Of a stretch of DNA of 64,000 nucleotides, positions 22,501-35,529 are shown one piece after another. The notes below the pieces were generated by a model, which searched no databases, was not told the origin of the DNA, and saw only the letters and a list, made by a program, of their open reading frames with translations. The stretch covers positions 5,074,820 through 5,138,819 of the forward strand of contig CM026428.1 of the NCBI GenBank assembly GCA_014871385.1. Reading direction: 5' to 3'. The translations under genes and the position numbers were made by a program. Numbering within the stretch: position 1 is the stretch's first letter; each line of letters starts with the position of its first letter. Source of the DNA: Ceratodon purpureus. Its lineage: Eukaryota; Streptophyta; Bryopsida; Pseudoditrichales; Ditrichaceae.

Positions 22501-25500
22501 ACTGTCCAGAAGTACTCATGTCACATGTGCTCTCCATGGAGCAGCTTCAAGCAAATGAAGAGCAAAAGCAAGAAAAATGATCGACCAATTGAACAAGAGA
22601 AGAATCTTTGGATACTTTATGACTTGTCTACAAAGGTCATCTAGCCTATGATTCTTCAGCACACAAACAAAAAGCCCTCGGCGAAGCGGCTTAATGAATC
22701 TGAAAATAATGAGGTGAGTTATCTTTTTGTGTTTGACTGGGTTCAACTCTGGAGCCTATGCAGGAGAACTGAGATCTACATAAAAGACTCCTCTCTACAA
22801 GTTTTGGATCATAAACTTTTCACTGTATAATAATTGATTTATTTACAAAAACTTCGATTCTTTATACGTTAAGTATGGTTATGATTGTACCTATCTTTCG
22901 AGCCTGGTTCGATGTAAGGATTCGCTACTTTCCTAGTGGTTGAGGATTGGTATGGTCATCTGCCTCCGACTCTCTCAACCAGTTGATTTGTGGAAAGTAA
23001 CTTGGAAAGATTCCATATCTCCCCCTCCAATGAGGAGCCAATACCCTTTGTCTTGGAACATATGGCAGCGGGCCAGTGAACCAAAAAGAATTCCTTTATT
23101 GGGGCCAGTAAGAAAGATTGGAATATATGTTTTTGTTCTTCTTCATAGGAGTAACAATTAAGCTTCATGTAGAAATCAAGCTTGAAATAAATTACTGTAC
23201 TGGAGACTGTATTTTTATTTTTTTTAATAATTTTCTTTGTTAGAAACTTTTGTAAGTTACATGCTGCAATCTGGAACATACTTAACTATTTAGAATATAC
23301 GTAACAAAATAGTTTTTGATTTAAATATAATACAATCATTAGCAATTTGAGATTCGTTCTCAATGTTCACAAATTATGAATTAATTAATTCTTGTTTTAG
23401 GATGATATCATGTTCAATATGGAATGAAAATGTTTTGTTAAGCATTCAATAAAGAAATATCTTGAAATCAAATCAATTTAGATGTCGAATGTTCAGCTTT
23501 TCATTTTAGAAATTCAGTTGTGCAAAATGACCGATTCTAAAATTCACTAGTAAAATTTTGGTGGTGTGGTGATAAGATATCTTGAAACTTTCACATTCTA
23601 AGGGGTTCCCACCTTACGGGCTATCCAAACTGGCATTACGTGCACCAAAAGAGCTGCAGCATATTGGTAGCAGGAGATTGTTGCTAATACTGATATGAGA
23701 TAATCTGATAATGAGAGTAACCTGAATAGATATCCCCATTTAGTGACCCTTGTTCAGCGTCAAGGATTGACAGTTGAAGATTGTGTACGTTCAAAACTGC
23801 AGACATTGCACGTTGGAATCTTCAACTGTCATGGAAAAACATCGATAGTTGTCAAGATATGATTTCAAGAAATTTCTTTTCGTGGTAACTGTTGACTCTT
23901 AACAGCTAGTTGCACTAGAAATGCAGTGGCTCAAATGACAAGACTGTAGGAAGAGTAGCAGATCATCTATCCCAAGACATAAATTCTGAGCCCGTACTTT
24001 GGAACACCTTTGGAATCTGCAAGCATCGTTCAGTTGGGCTCTCAGGTTCGTTATCCAGAGAAACACAGCATCCTCTCTATGATCCTGTTCACCTTGTAAT
24101 TGTGGACCTGACCCATCTGGGCCCCTTCCCTCTCCTGCCCACAGCTGCCCGGCATAAGGCTCCCTGCCCTGTTCAGATTCTCCACAGTCTGTCGCAGTTC
24201 TTTCATCATGACTTGAACTCTTTTTCTTCCAGAAGCTGATCTCATCACCCTCAAGTTGGCACATTGATTAAAAATGTGAATGAGGAAAGGAAGCAGACTT
24301 AGACGTGAACACTGTTACAGAAAGTGATAGATACGGGGTCATACTTGAATCTGATTAAGTCGAGTGCCATGCCCAACCCAATCCAGTAATTTTCTGAATC
24401 CGAGAATTGAATTCTAGTCGAAGCAGGAATTCGTTTCATTTAACAGAATTCCCGCTATGTGCCAACTGCTGCTGTCGAACTTCATACGAACATTGAGGAC
24501 TGAAAATACCAGCCTCAACGCTTTCAAAATCAACTGGCTTCGTTTAGTGAATGAAGCAGCTAACATGCTCACATACGCACATGATCAGTCTGCTGAATCA
24601 TTTACAAATGGATAGGTCTCCGATACGGCTAGCTAGCAACTAGATTTCATCAACTCAGAAGGCCATGAAGGGAGGCTGAAAACAACATACTTTAACAATT
24701 GACGATGATCTTCCTAAAGAGGAAAGTGGAAGATCTGATCGATACAGGATGTGATCGAGCCTGTAAAAGCTTAAAACGTAGCATTATTGTCCATATTCGC
24801 GACAGCATCACACGAGCAACACACAGGTATCAATCGTGCGCACACAGCATCACACGAGTATCAGCTGCCTTGGACTACCCATCGACGGTGAGTAACGGCG
24901 ACGGTGGAAGGACCATGGGCAGAGCCGAGGGAAATTCACGGGCAGTCTCGGGCAGCAGGAACAGGGGGAACAGTTTGGAACCGGGCAACACCCTGGGCAC
25001 CGTGGCTTTAGGATCTGGCCTTTTGGAACTGACCAAAGGGGGCACCACTTCATGATGAAAGCTGCTCCTCTGTGTCTTGAAGCCTCTCTATGAACTTGGA
25101 ATATGCTCCAAATTTTGGGGATCGGAGGTTGAATTGAGTCCACTATATATGAGTCGATCATAAAAGCCTTGAGGTCTCAGGTTTCATGCACGAAATGATA
25201 TTATTCTGGGGCATCAGAATGATGGGCAGTATGGAAAATCCAATGCCACTTAGGACGACACGGGCACCAGTCCCCCATTCACGGAACCACCTGTCCACAC
25301 GCGAGCCCGGTGCGGTCACCCGGCCCCGCCACCGCCGTCGATCTCGCCCCGCAGTCCAGGTGGCGCAATTCCCCACCATCGCCACGCCCAACAATGTGCA
25401 GACAGAAGTTCCCCATTCGCTCCCCGTTCCCCGTATCCCGTTCCCAACTCCCTAGACCGGGGCCCGGGCCCGGCGCCGCAACGACCCGACCACGGATGAC

Positions 25501-25955
25501 TCGGAACCGAGTCGCACCCATACCAGCCCTCCGCCTAAGACCGTGACTGAATCTACGCGTTCTGTAGATGATTGCGGTTTTGGGTCGGTCCTTCATGGCA
25601 AAGACTGCGCGTCTCTGATCTGGTTCACAGCAATTTACTTGTTGGTTTTGTTTACTTATGATGTGATTAGTTAAACGCTATTTAATGGTAGAGAACGATT
25701 AAGTTAGTGTTTATGATACACAAGCAAGTACGGTGAGCTTTTGTCGACCAGTTCCTCTCATTGCCTTTTAAATCTTCTGGATTTTTTGCTTCTGAGGCAG
25801 TGTCTAGAGAGGTGAGTTGTGAGATGGTGAAGCCCATGTGAAGCTCTATGAAGCTCTGATCTCTCTGTGTCTTTTTTCTGTTTCGGTTCGAAGAGAGAGT
25901 TAGGCTTTGTTGACTAGGGTGCATGATACACACACTTGAATTTCATCTTTGAAGT
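19514..25955. other. Long spacer without a supported gene
   Basis: I find no recognisable gene in this 6.4-kb stretch. A GC-rich island at about 24890-25560 carries overlapping open frames on both strands with Arg/Pro/Gly-rich products and no family resemblance. A minus-strand frame at 23899-24264 looks moderately coding-like but matches nothing I know. Either could belong to a non-coding transcript. Confidence 0.4.

Positions 25956-25957
<2 letters not shown>

Positions 25958-26014
<57 letters not shown>
25958..26014. repeat. (TG)n microsatellite
   Basis: About 28 uninterrupted TG units followed by variant TGTTTTTG/TGTGTTTG units and an (AG) run to about 26047. It lies about 300 bp upstream of the GH31 start codon, in the probable promoter or 5' UTR. 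Confidence 0.95.
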
Positions 26015-26018
<4 letters not shown>

Positions 26019-26320
26019 TGTGTGTTTGTGTGTGAGAGAGAGAGAGTGAGTGGGTTAGCTCCCCCTTTCCAAGACGGCTCATTTAGAACCTCAGCTCTTT
26101 ACATTTCATGATTTAGCAGTGTGACTGATTGTGGATTCACTTCCATTTTCCTGATTTTGAGCTTTTTTGTTTGGAGAGAGGTTAAATTGATATTATATCG
26201 TGGTGGAGAGGAGAGGGAGGTGGTGGAGTGTGTTTGGGAGGAGGAATTGCTCATGGTAGTGGTGTTGAGATTGTTGTGAAAGTGGGAGTGTTTGCTGTTG
26301 GGGTTGGAGTTGGGAGATCC

Positions 26321-29300
26321 ATGGGGAGGGAGGAGTTTGGGAGAATGCAGGCATGTCGTTGCTTGCTGGTTTTATGGGTGGCTTTGTGGGGCGCTTCGGT
26401 GCAATGTGAGGAGATGGGGCGAGGGTACAAGATGACCTCCATTGGAGAGCTTGTCGATGGGTCGGGGATTGTTGGCCACTTGGACCTCATTGAAGGCACT
26501 GAAATCTACGGCCCGGACATCGAAGAATTGCGCGTGATTGCCAGGTATTCCAGCTTCACCTGAGGGCAGCTTCATCGGCGAGTTGCGAATTCTCGTTCTT
26601 ATGCGGCATTTATTTGCTGAATTTTGAGGGCTGGGTGAGGTGCTTACACTGTTAGGGTGAAATCTTCAGGATGATATAGTTTGAACTGCGCATTGATGTA
26701 TGAATTTTTTTCAGGGACATTCCCAAGGCAGAATTAGCACTTGTTGCTTGGTAGGGCTAGCTGGATCGTTACCAGAGTATGAGAATGAAAAATTATCTAT
26801 TTAATTTCCGGTGTTGATGATCTGTGTTACTCTTTGTGCAGGTACGAAGGGGATAATATACATGTGCATATCACAGATGCAACCACGCCACGGTGGGAAG
26901 TGCCACTGTCGGTGATTCCGCGCCCGAATGTGAAGTCTCTCGTAAGTTCAGCTCCAACGAGCCCAGTTGAAGGTAGCCAAGATGATGGGCAATGGCGTGA
27001 AGTTCCGGCCCCGGACTCTTCCCACCCCATGGTGCTCAAATACCACGTCGACCCGTTTGGGTTCTCTGTGACGCGGAGATCGGACAACGAGGAGCTCTTC
27101 AACACAATTCCCGAAAAACTGGAGAGCGTTGACGGTTCTGGCTCAAAGGAAAACTCATTCAACAGTTTGGTCTTCAAGGACCAGTACATCGAAATCTCTA
27201 CCCGTATTCCAGAGGACGCCTACTTGTATGGCATAGGAGAGATGTCTCGTCCTGATGGGATGCGCCTCGTGCCCAACAGAACCTATACGCTGTGGGCCAC
27301 CGACATTGCGAGCTACTTTGTCGACATTCCGCTGTATAGTACCTACCCCTTTATCATGGACTTGCGCGAGGGGGCCATCACACACGGGCTGCTGCTCATG
27401 AATTCCAACGGCATGGACATCCGATACGAGAACAGGTCTATCACTTATAAGATCATTGGTGGAATTTTAGACTTCTACATCTTCCCTGGCACATCGCCGT
27501 TGGCTGTCGTTGATCAGTTGACAGCTCTCGTTGGTCGCCCCGCTGCATTTCCTTACTGGTCTCTTGGTGAGTTGTCTCTCATCTTTGAAAATGAGTCATG
27601 AAATTCTTTGTTGACGACGTTCTGCTGCCATGTCTGAGGATAGTGATGGAGAGGTTTGTTTGCATTTAAGTATCGGTGGGGTGATGTTCTTGCAACAGGC
27701 TTACACCAGGCAAGATTTGGGTACAAAAACGTGGAGGAACTGGAGCATGTGACGAGGGAATACGCCAGGGCAAAGTTGCCAATGGAGTCCATGTCTGCAG
27801 GTAAGGGGATGAAAATATGGCAAGAGAGTGGGGAGGTATAGTTCAACTTTGATGATTCATTTCCTACTTCACTCTCCTCATTTTTTTTGGTTATCTTCAA
27901 TGTGCATCGTGATCAATCGATTGTTGATGTATGATTAACAGATATCGATCATATGAACAATTTCATGGACTTCACTCTCAACCCTGAAACGTACCCTGAG
28001 GAGAAGCTGCGCCCATATGTCGACCGGCTCCAAAGAAATCATCAAAAGTTCATAATGATCTTGGACCCAAGTAAGATAATTTACACGCAAATATATAAAA
28101 AGAGAAACGTTCAATTAGAGCTTGTCGAACAACTTTAATCGCAACTTGTGCGCAGATAATTCACAGTCTTCAAAGTAAATTCTTACAAATCATGAAACTT
28201 TGTGTATCTCCAGACGTCAAGATTGACGAGACCTACAAAACATACGTTAGAGCTAGCGCATTGGACGTATTTATGTTGAATGGAACCGGTGAAAGCCGCT
28301 ACATTGCGCAAGTGTGGCCAGGGCCGTCCAACATCCCCGACTTCCTCCACCCTAATGCGGAGAAATGGTGGACTCAAGAAATTGCTGACTTCCATGGCGT
28401 CATTCCCTTCGATGGCCTCTGGCTCGATATGAACGAGCCTGCCAACTTCTGCTCAGGTCCCAACTGCTACTACGGGCCAACCATCGTGTGCTCGGAGATC
28501 CTCTGGAAGTGCTGCATGATCTGCGACAACAACGCGTCGAGTCTCGACAAATGGAATAATCCCCCTTATGCGATTAACAATTTCGGAGACAAACGGCCCT
28601 TGTATATCAAAACGGTGTCTCTAGACGCGCTCCACCACGATGGCTCGAAATCGTACGACACTCACAACATCTACGGCATGACGGAAGCTATCGCCACTCA
28701 CAATGCCCTACAAAAGGTACCCCGATCCACCTTCTTCACAACAATAAATTCTCTTCTTGCAATAACCTTAGCCCTGCAATTGTCTTTGGAACTTATCTTG
28801 AATTTTCAATCTGTTGTAAGTGAAGAAATCTACTAATGGACTGGTGAGGTTTGGCGAATCTACCCTGCAGGTGACATCCAAGCGGCCATTCGTGTTATCA
28901 AGGTCGTGTTTCCTCGGCTCTGGTTCCTACGCAGCGCACTGGACAGGCGACAACGGGGCGTTGTGGAGTGAGCTCTCGGGATCTGTCTTGAGCATCATGA
29001 GCTCCGGTATGTTTGGCATGCCCATGGTGGGAGCTGACATTTGCGGCTTCAACATGCACACCACGGAAGAGCTTTGTCGGAGATGGATTCAAGTCGGGGC
29101 TTTCTACCCATTTGCACGCTCCCATTCCGACAGCGCTGCGACGAACCAGGAGCTTTTCTTGTGGGATTCCGTGAGCAAAGTAGCGTCGCATGTCTTGCAC
29201 TGGCGCTACCGCATGCTGCCCTTCTGGTACACGCTCATGTACGAGGCGCACACGACGGGCGCTCCGTATGTGCGGCCTCTGTTCTTCACCTTCCCGCTGG

Positions 29301-30037
29301 ACAAGCAGACGTGGACCATCAACCACCAGTTCATGATCGGTGATAAGGTGCTCGTGTCGCCTGTCTTGGAAGAAAACACCACCTCGGTGCACGCATATTT
29401 CCCCCGCGGCGTCTGGTATGACCTCTTCGGCGTGACCCCGACCATCCAGGCCGGTGAAGGCAGCCTCTGGGAGGACCTCCCCTCGCCCCAGGACGCCATC
29501 AACGTGCACGTCCGCGGCGGCTCCATCATCCCCCTGCAAGATTTCGCCATGACCACCACCGAAGTTCGTGCAACGCCGTTCACGCTTCTAGTCGCATTCG
29601 AGCGCGCGCCTGAAACCTCCGTCCTGCATCCCCCATCCTCCATCTTGTGCGGCGATGCGGACCGTGAATACGCATTCGGGCATCTATATGTTGACGACGG
29701 CGTGCAAGTCAACATGACCCTCACTTCAGGGCGTGCTTCGTACATCAAGTTCGAGGCGACGCGCATCGGGAGCTCGTATACCTTGAAATCCTCCGTTAAC
29801 GAATCTGCGTATGCTAACAACTTAGGATTTGTGGTAGGCACCGTCAAGGTGCTTGGGATGCACTCCGCTCCACTAGCTGTGCACGTCAACGGACGAGCAG
29901 CATCGCACGTTGAGGTGAAGCTGCACTCTACGTCTCCAGCGGTGGAGCTTGTTGGGCTAAACCATCCTCTCGGGACTGAGATGGAGCTCGTTTGGTCGAC
30001 ATCCTTGCCTGTCTCTGGACAACTCATGTCGTGCTGA
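26321..30037 (+). CDS. GH31 alpha-glucosidase / alpha-xylosidase, six exons
   Basis: Exons 26321-26544, 26842-27566, 27699-27800, 27942-28070, 28214-28716 and 28871-30037, all with GT-AG introns, sum to 2850 nt (949 residues), close to the usual ~900 for plant GH31 enzymes. Start: first ATG in the frame at 26321; a second at 26345 (MQACRCLLVLWVALWGASVQC) gives an even cleaner signal peptide, so the enzyme is probably secreted to the apoplast or vacuole. An N-terminal mutarotase-like region (GTEIYGPDIEEL) precedes the barrel. The GH31 signature GLWLDMNEP gives the nucleophile Asp465; HWTGDN gives the acid/base Asp588; GADICGF is the second family signature. It should release glucose or xylose from non-reducing ends of maltooligosaccharides or xyloglucan. 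Oddity: the family's W-T/N-D-I-D motif reads MSADID here (residues 348-353), losing the conserved Trp. Confidence 0.93.
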
Positions 30038-30884
30038 CATACGCTAGCAGTGTATTAGAATTACAATTCTTTCGATCTCATTCCCGTTACGACTGCTTGA
30101 AGAGTGAATGAGATCATGTCCCAAATGAGCCATCCCTATGATTCAATCAGTAATATTGAATTATGTTGAATCCTTCTCGCTTTTTCCATTCTTCCGATCC
30201 GTAGCGCACTGTAGAAGCTCTAAAAGCGAATTAGGGTAGTGATATTGGCGAAGATGGCGAGCTCGCAGTCCAGCTTTGGATGATGTTCTCTAATACGAGT
30301 GAGGGGGCTGCATTTGTCGCTCGTGCAGTACCTATCCCTGGCTGCTTGTTGCCTGAATTACGTAGTAATGCAAATCGATCCTTGATCTGTTCAAGGACCT
30401 GTAACGCAGCGTCCAGCTCGTGCAGTACCTATGAAAACCCACAACATGCACCGGCTCTGATGAAATAAGTTAGCTCGCCTGCATAGTTATCAACGCCAGG
30501 TATGGCGATCAATTCTCTCTGTTATGTCCTCGTGTACGTACCTGCTTCAAGTGAAAATCAATGACAGATTTGTAACGCATCTTGGAAACTACAATTGGGT
30601 TCAGGCCTTGAGCCTGGTATGCCCCCTCAGTTGGGAGCATGGAGAATAGAACTTGGGGTTATAAACAGGTTATTTCTGGTGAATCATGAAATGAAAAGGA
30701 AGCCATAAGGAACTGCCAGAGCATCCAAATAAAGTTAAATCTTCATCAAGATCGGTAGGTGATTGCAAAAGTAGGTCCCAACGTGCATGTCCAATTGATG
30801 TCTGAAATTCTTGCAAGCGACTATTTCTTCAAGATGCACGCATGTAGAAATGGTAAAGATCATGCGTACCATTCAAAAATGCAC
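30038..30884. other. Convergent 3' spacer
   Basis: Space between the 3' ends of the GH31 gene (+) and the PUX5-like gene (-). It must hold both 3' UTRs. No other feature recognised. Confidence 0.5.
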
Positions 30885-32877
30885 TTATCCTTTCTGGATA
30901 ACCACAGCGTTAAGAAGACCTGCTCTTTCTATCGTCTCTGTGGGATTGGTGAGCTTCACAGGAGGAAAGCCCACAGTTTGCAGCTGGTAGATTCCTGAAC
31001 TTCCAGGCCGAGTAGCATCTATGAACCCCCGAATGTCAGCAACAGTATGATTGGTGTTGAAGCGAGCCACCATACGAGTCCCATCCAGAAGCCTCAGCTG
31101 CAAGTTACAGGACGCTGGCATGCCTTAGCAAATAAAATATATATTTTCCATATACGAATAGTGCAAACAAATCAAGACTAGGGGTAAATAAAGCGGATGT
31201 TGCAATGCCTGTATGGAAGTGGCAGGCTTGGCATCATCAATAATCAAAGCCTGTGAAGGTCGCGGTACTGCATCAGATGTGTTCATCGAAGTAACAACAT
31301 CCTCGGAGCTTTCAGTGGTTTTGGTTCCAAGAGTGTGTCCTGGTCCTTTGAATGGGACATATTTGGGTTGAGGAGGTGCCTGAAACTCTCGACAGAATCA
31401 TCAATACGAAGCTCTAAATCACGCAATATTTGCATCAAAGCTTAGCTTTCTAATGCCATAGATAGACACTAGATCTTAATGAATTTTTGCGAAATGGTAA
31501 TCAATAGCAATTAAGGCCAAAATGGGCATGGCAAACCTGCCAATCATCAGTGATTCTTTTCACAAGGTTCACATGCACAGGAGTGCTTCGATCTGAGGGC
31601 TCCAACTCCCTAGGACACTCAGATCTGTTGATGCTCTGTTGTTGAAAAACACCCACCGATCATGTCACCTCCAGTGCACCCACTTGATCATTTTTTCTCC
31701 AAGAAACAATGAAATGACAAATTGATGTAATGGCGCAAATTATCTCACAATCTGTACAACTTTAAGTCACGACAAGATACTTGTGAAACCAAATACATCT
31801 TGCCTCTAGAAAAGGCAAGTTGGTAGGATCATCGAGCCGCCTCAATGGACCGTCATTGACGGTGAATCCATTGCGCCACAAGTGAATGTTATGCACAACA
31901 GGATCCGGAGGAGATGCTCCCAGCTCAGGCTGATCTACAGTAACTCGATCTTGTTGCCCCCGAGTCTCCCCTGAAAGAGTATGCGATAAGCCTGAAAAGA
32001 ATCGATTGCTCCCAGCCTGGCCGACGGACCGAGCTGAGGGCTCTGCAGCAGGACCCCGCTGCGCACCCAATCTTTGTATACGCTCGAATATGGCTTCCAC
32101 ATCCCGATGGCTGTGCTTCTTGTTCGGATCTTGCACCACCATGCCACTGACACCAGACTGCTCACATCAGTACCGAAAATCCAAACCCTAAAAAACGTCC
32201 AACAAAGTAAGGAAGCCATTTACGACATCAGCATCCGAGACAAGCACATGCATTCATATAAGTGGACCATAGGAAGATGCGTAGAATACTCTCAAATGAT
32301 GTGTAAACCGCCATTCTCCCACCCCTAAATCGCTATAGAATACCGGTAGTTAGCACAATTTTAAGAAACGATCATCTCAGCTTCGGAACAAGTACCTCTT
32401 CTCACCGCCGGTGTAATACTCTTGAGCCTCAGAGTCACTGTCGGAGTCACTCTGCTTCCCCAAGTCCCCAAATGTGGTAACAATGCCTCGTGACGATGTG
32501 CTCCTCCTGCCGTTTCCTTTCCCCTTGCCTTTAGGGTTTCGTGGGCCGCTGCCGAAGGACCCAAGCTGCCGTTGCGGAGGATCGGGAGCAGCGGCAGCGA
32601 GAGCAGGCCGGTCCCAGGAGCTATTCAAGCCGGTGCTTCCCTGCAGCATTGCCTCCTGCGGCAACATTTCGGCCTCCGAAATGCCCATACTCTCATCTTC
32701 CGTCACATCATAGTTCGTGAAGTTCATGGGAGTTGCACGGCCGTGCTCAGAGTCGAAGAAGAGTTGCAACGCAGGCTCGAGCTGCCATTCTGTGCTCTCC
32801 AAGAAGAACCTCGCTTGCTCTGGCGTCGCTGTTGACACCCCACAAAACTTTGCCACCACCTCATCTTCCCCATCCAT
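30885..32877 (-). CDS. PUX5: UBA-SEP-UBX protein (PUX5 / p47-type Cdc48 adaptor), five exons
   Basis: Exons 32877-32396, 32146-31804, 31635-31537, 31379-31209 and 31097-30885 sum to 1308 nt (435 residues), near the size of Arabidopsis PUX5. An N-terminal UBA-like region (about residues 8-45: [20 protein letters not shown]) is followed by a Ser/Asp-rich linker, the SEP domain beginning at [16 protein letters not shown] (about 152) and ending in [11 protein letters not shown] and [11 protein letters not shown], and a UBX domain (about 362-435: [23 protein letters not shown], the GFPP loop). This architecture binds the AAA-ATPase CDC48/p97 through UBX and ubiquitinated cargo through UBA, and regulates membrane fusion or protein turnover. 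Two of the four introns appear to start with GC instead of GT (31803 and 31208 on the minus strand). Frame continuity across every junction and family conservation support the model. Confidence 0.92.
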
Positions 32878-33981
32878 TCCTCAACTGAAGCAACACAATG
32901 AACACAACCTCAATCCACTACTGCCACATGCTTCAATCAGTCCATAACAAAACAACCATTCATCATGTTCACGAGACCCATGACTCACAACAGAATAAAC
33001 TCAAATCATCATCAAACTTATCCTTCTGATGACTCAATCGGTACAAAGCAAAGACAAACATGCAGAGAAAGAATTATTCTCTGAGATCAGTAGCTAACGA
33101 AGGAGATGTGAAAAGAGAGGCAGTGCTCCCATGAAGCGACACGATCTTCTCCTGGAACACATAGCCGTCACTTGCGATCTGAGCTACTTCACTCAAGGCA
33201 AGACATATTAAACCAATGCTCTCAACTCCATCCTGGTCGAAACTACACTGCAACAAGTGATGCCGCTGCTCATCAACAATGTAAACACGACATGTCCTCT
33301 CAACTCCATCCAGCACTTCAACAAGATGTCAATCACCAACAATTCCTAACAAAATATACCAAAATTCCAGTTTCCTTCCACAGCATACAACAGAATTGGC
33401 ATGTCACCATTGCCATGGAAGCCCATCTTTGTATCATTTCTCATATCCGAATGGAATGAAAGAGTGCAATTCCTGGTTTTAGATTACATTGGTTGGGCCC
33501 CGTGAGGGGCAGTCCAAAAAATGGGATATACCGGTGTGTGTGCCCAGCGCACGGTATTCTTTAGTAAAAGGCGAAAGAATAGTTCGCTCTGTGCTGAGCA
33601 CCCGGTTTGTGAATTAAGAGAGGATTTTGCTGAGTTTTTGTACAGTGTTGCGTCGCAGGTGTTGGCATTCGTTATGGGATAAGTTGGGGTCGTTTTGAAG
33701 GACTCAGCTTTGTTTTATCATCTATGGGTTTGGGATTGTGGATATCGCGGTGGATTTTGGATTGAGTGTGGGGAGAAAGGAATTGGGAGGTCTTGGGTGT
33801 AAATACATAGTTACTGTGAAGGTTTTTGAGGTCGCTGACGATGGGTTGTCACAAAGTTGTTCAGAGTTTGAAAGTTGTGTTCATGTAAGGTAAGAAACAG
33901 TGGTGTGGTGCATGTTTTAGCAATATTGATAGGGTCATGCGTGAAACTGCATTGTAACATAGTTTTTGTTGACATTTGCAC
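32878..33981. other. Region upstream of the PUX5-like gene
   Basis: Probable promoter and 5' UTR of the minus-strand PUX5-like gene. A minus-strand frame at 33074-33316 (80 residues) has balanced composition and could be an exon of something, but I do not recognise it and it lacks clear partners. A CCAAT (as ATTGG) next to TTGGGCCCC lies at 33480-33496, elements often found in plant promoters. Confidence 0.3.
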
Positions 33982-33984
33982 ATT

Positions 33985-34126
33985 CATTAGTAGCAAATCT
34001 AACCCTCTTGTTTCCTATTTTGAGCCACTATAGAAACATGTGAGTCAAGAGCAACACAACAAACAAGAAAAAGCGGCACTTTTCCAAGTTTTTAGCTGGT
34101 CAAAAACGTCACGTTTGCTACTAGTG
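33985..34126. mobile_element. CACTA-type MITE, copy 1 (142 bp)
   Basis: Ends read CATTAGTAGCAAATCTAAC and, reverse complemented from the right, CACTAGTAGCAAACGTGAC. Flanking 3-bp duplication ATT at 33982-33984 and 34127-34129. Internal sequence (ACAAGAAAAAGCG and neighbours) is shared with the copy at 37098. At this size it has no coding capacity and needs a CACTA transposase supplied elsewhere. Confidence 0.85.
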
Positions 34127-34129
34127 ATT

Positions 34130-35529
34130 GTTGAATACTATTTTGTGACTAGAAAAGACTTGTGTTTCATTGTTATATCAAAATTGGTTTAAAGCAAATC
34201 ACTCTATAATTTTTTATCAATATTCTTTAGGATATTTCTATGCTTTGGTCTAAATTGAAGCTGAAGTCTACACTTGTTCCGCTTACTCAACCATGGCTCA
34301 GCCCCGGCTGTCGAAAAACTTCCTCAGAGTACAGTGTATCACCAGTCCGCTCAAAGCAGCGCTTGTATTGCAAGATCCAGAGAAGTCATGGTTGTTAGAG
34401 AGAAAGTGTATGAGAGTCCACAAGATGCGTTACAACGGGTTTGTTAGGTCTGTATTGCTAACAACTGAATTCCGTGATGTAACCCTCTTTTCCAATCACA
34501 TCAACTAATCCTTGAACCTATACGAATACGAGCAAAGCTGAGACATAGTTTAACGCTCGGAGGAAACGACGTTAAACAGGGGCGAGATTGGATTTAACAG
34601 TTCCTAGTGAGCTGCATCCTAACCGGAGAAAAAGCGCTCCATTGCACAGTGCTCCTTCATCAACTTCTGAAAAGTTGGTCGCAGGAGCTCAAACCTAATC
34701 ACAAACATCAAACAAGAGTTGAATTGACGAGTCTTTCACTCTTTATTTGGCAGTACTAAATGGAAGAAGGCCTTAACCTGCATGGGACATGCCAAGCTCA
34801 ATGCAGCACTGCCGATGATTACCTTTCAAAAAAAATAGGTCAAACTACTGACTTTATAAATGCTCTAAGAAAACTCACTTGGGTAATCGACCGTGTCGGT
34901 ACAGAAGCGAGATTGAATTCAACAGTACTTAATCAATCATCTCACAATGAGGAAAAGATTCAGAGCTTACCAATTTCCTCAACTGCAAGGGCACGACTTC
35001 TTTGGCACCCGAGATTAAACATGATTGTATAATTGGCCTTGCAAAATCTGCCTGATGAATATCTGGTACCTGCCAGAAGGATCCCCAAACCTTAGCCATG
35101 AACTAAACTCCAAAGAAATTGAATCTCTTACCAAAACTCAACCTGGAAACTTCCCAATTTCTGGAAGACCTGAACATAATTGACAATTGACCTGAATGAT
35201 AAACATGGAAAGGTGCGTACCGTTAAGAGTCTGCCTCCAAGATACAAAACCGAAGACTTTGACGACGCACAGCATCTCGCTCAGACGACATCATGCGAGT
35301 TGGACATGAAACTCCTTCCAAACCAAGCTGCCGCTATGCCTCTTGACACTGAGCAGCTGCATGCTTCGATCGTTTCAAAAAACATATTGTACATCGCGTT
35401 AGTTTACCAAACCCTAAATGTTTTGAACATTCATTAGATTGCAAGTCTACACAGACGCGAACATCATTCCCCAATGTGCACGTTCTACTACTTTTCGATT
35501 GCTGTCTCTAAAAACTCACCACTAGCTCG
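34130..35529. other. Spacer upstream of the F-box gene
   Basis: No supported gene. Contains short open frames (34293-34508, 34760-35032, 35180-35437) without family resemblance. The last few hundred bases should hold the F-box gene promoter and 5' UTR. Confidence 0.4.

Noticed and set aside
24850-25600. GC-rich island with overlapping frames on both strands
   Set aside because: No frame shows family motifs or a convincing exon structure; GC-richness alone opens several frames. Could still be a promoter or non-coding transcript.
33074-33316. 80-codon minus-strand frame upstream of the PUX5-like gene
   Set aside because: Composition is protein-like, but I recognise no family and find no flanking exons with matching splice phases.
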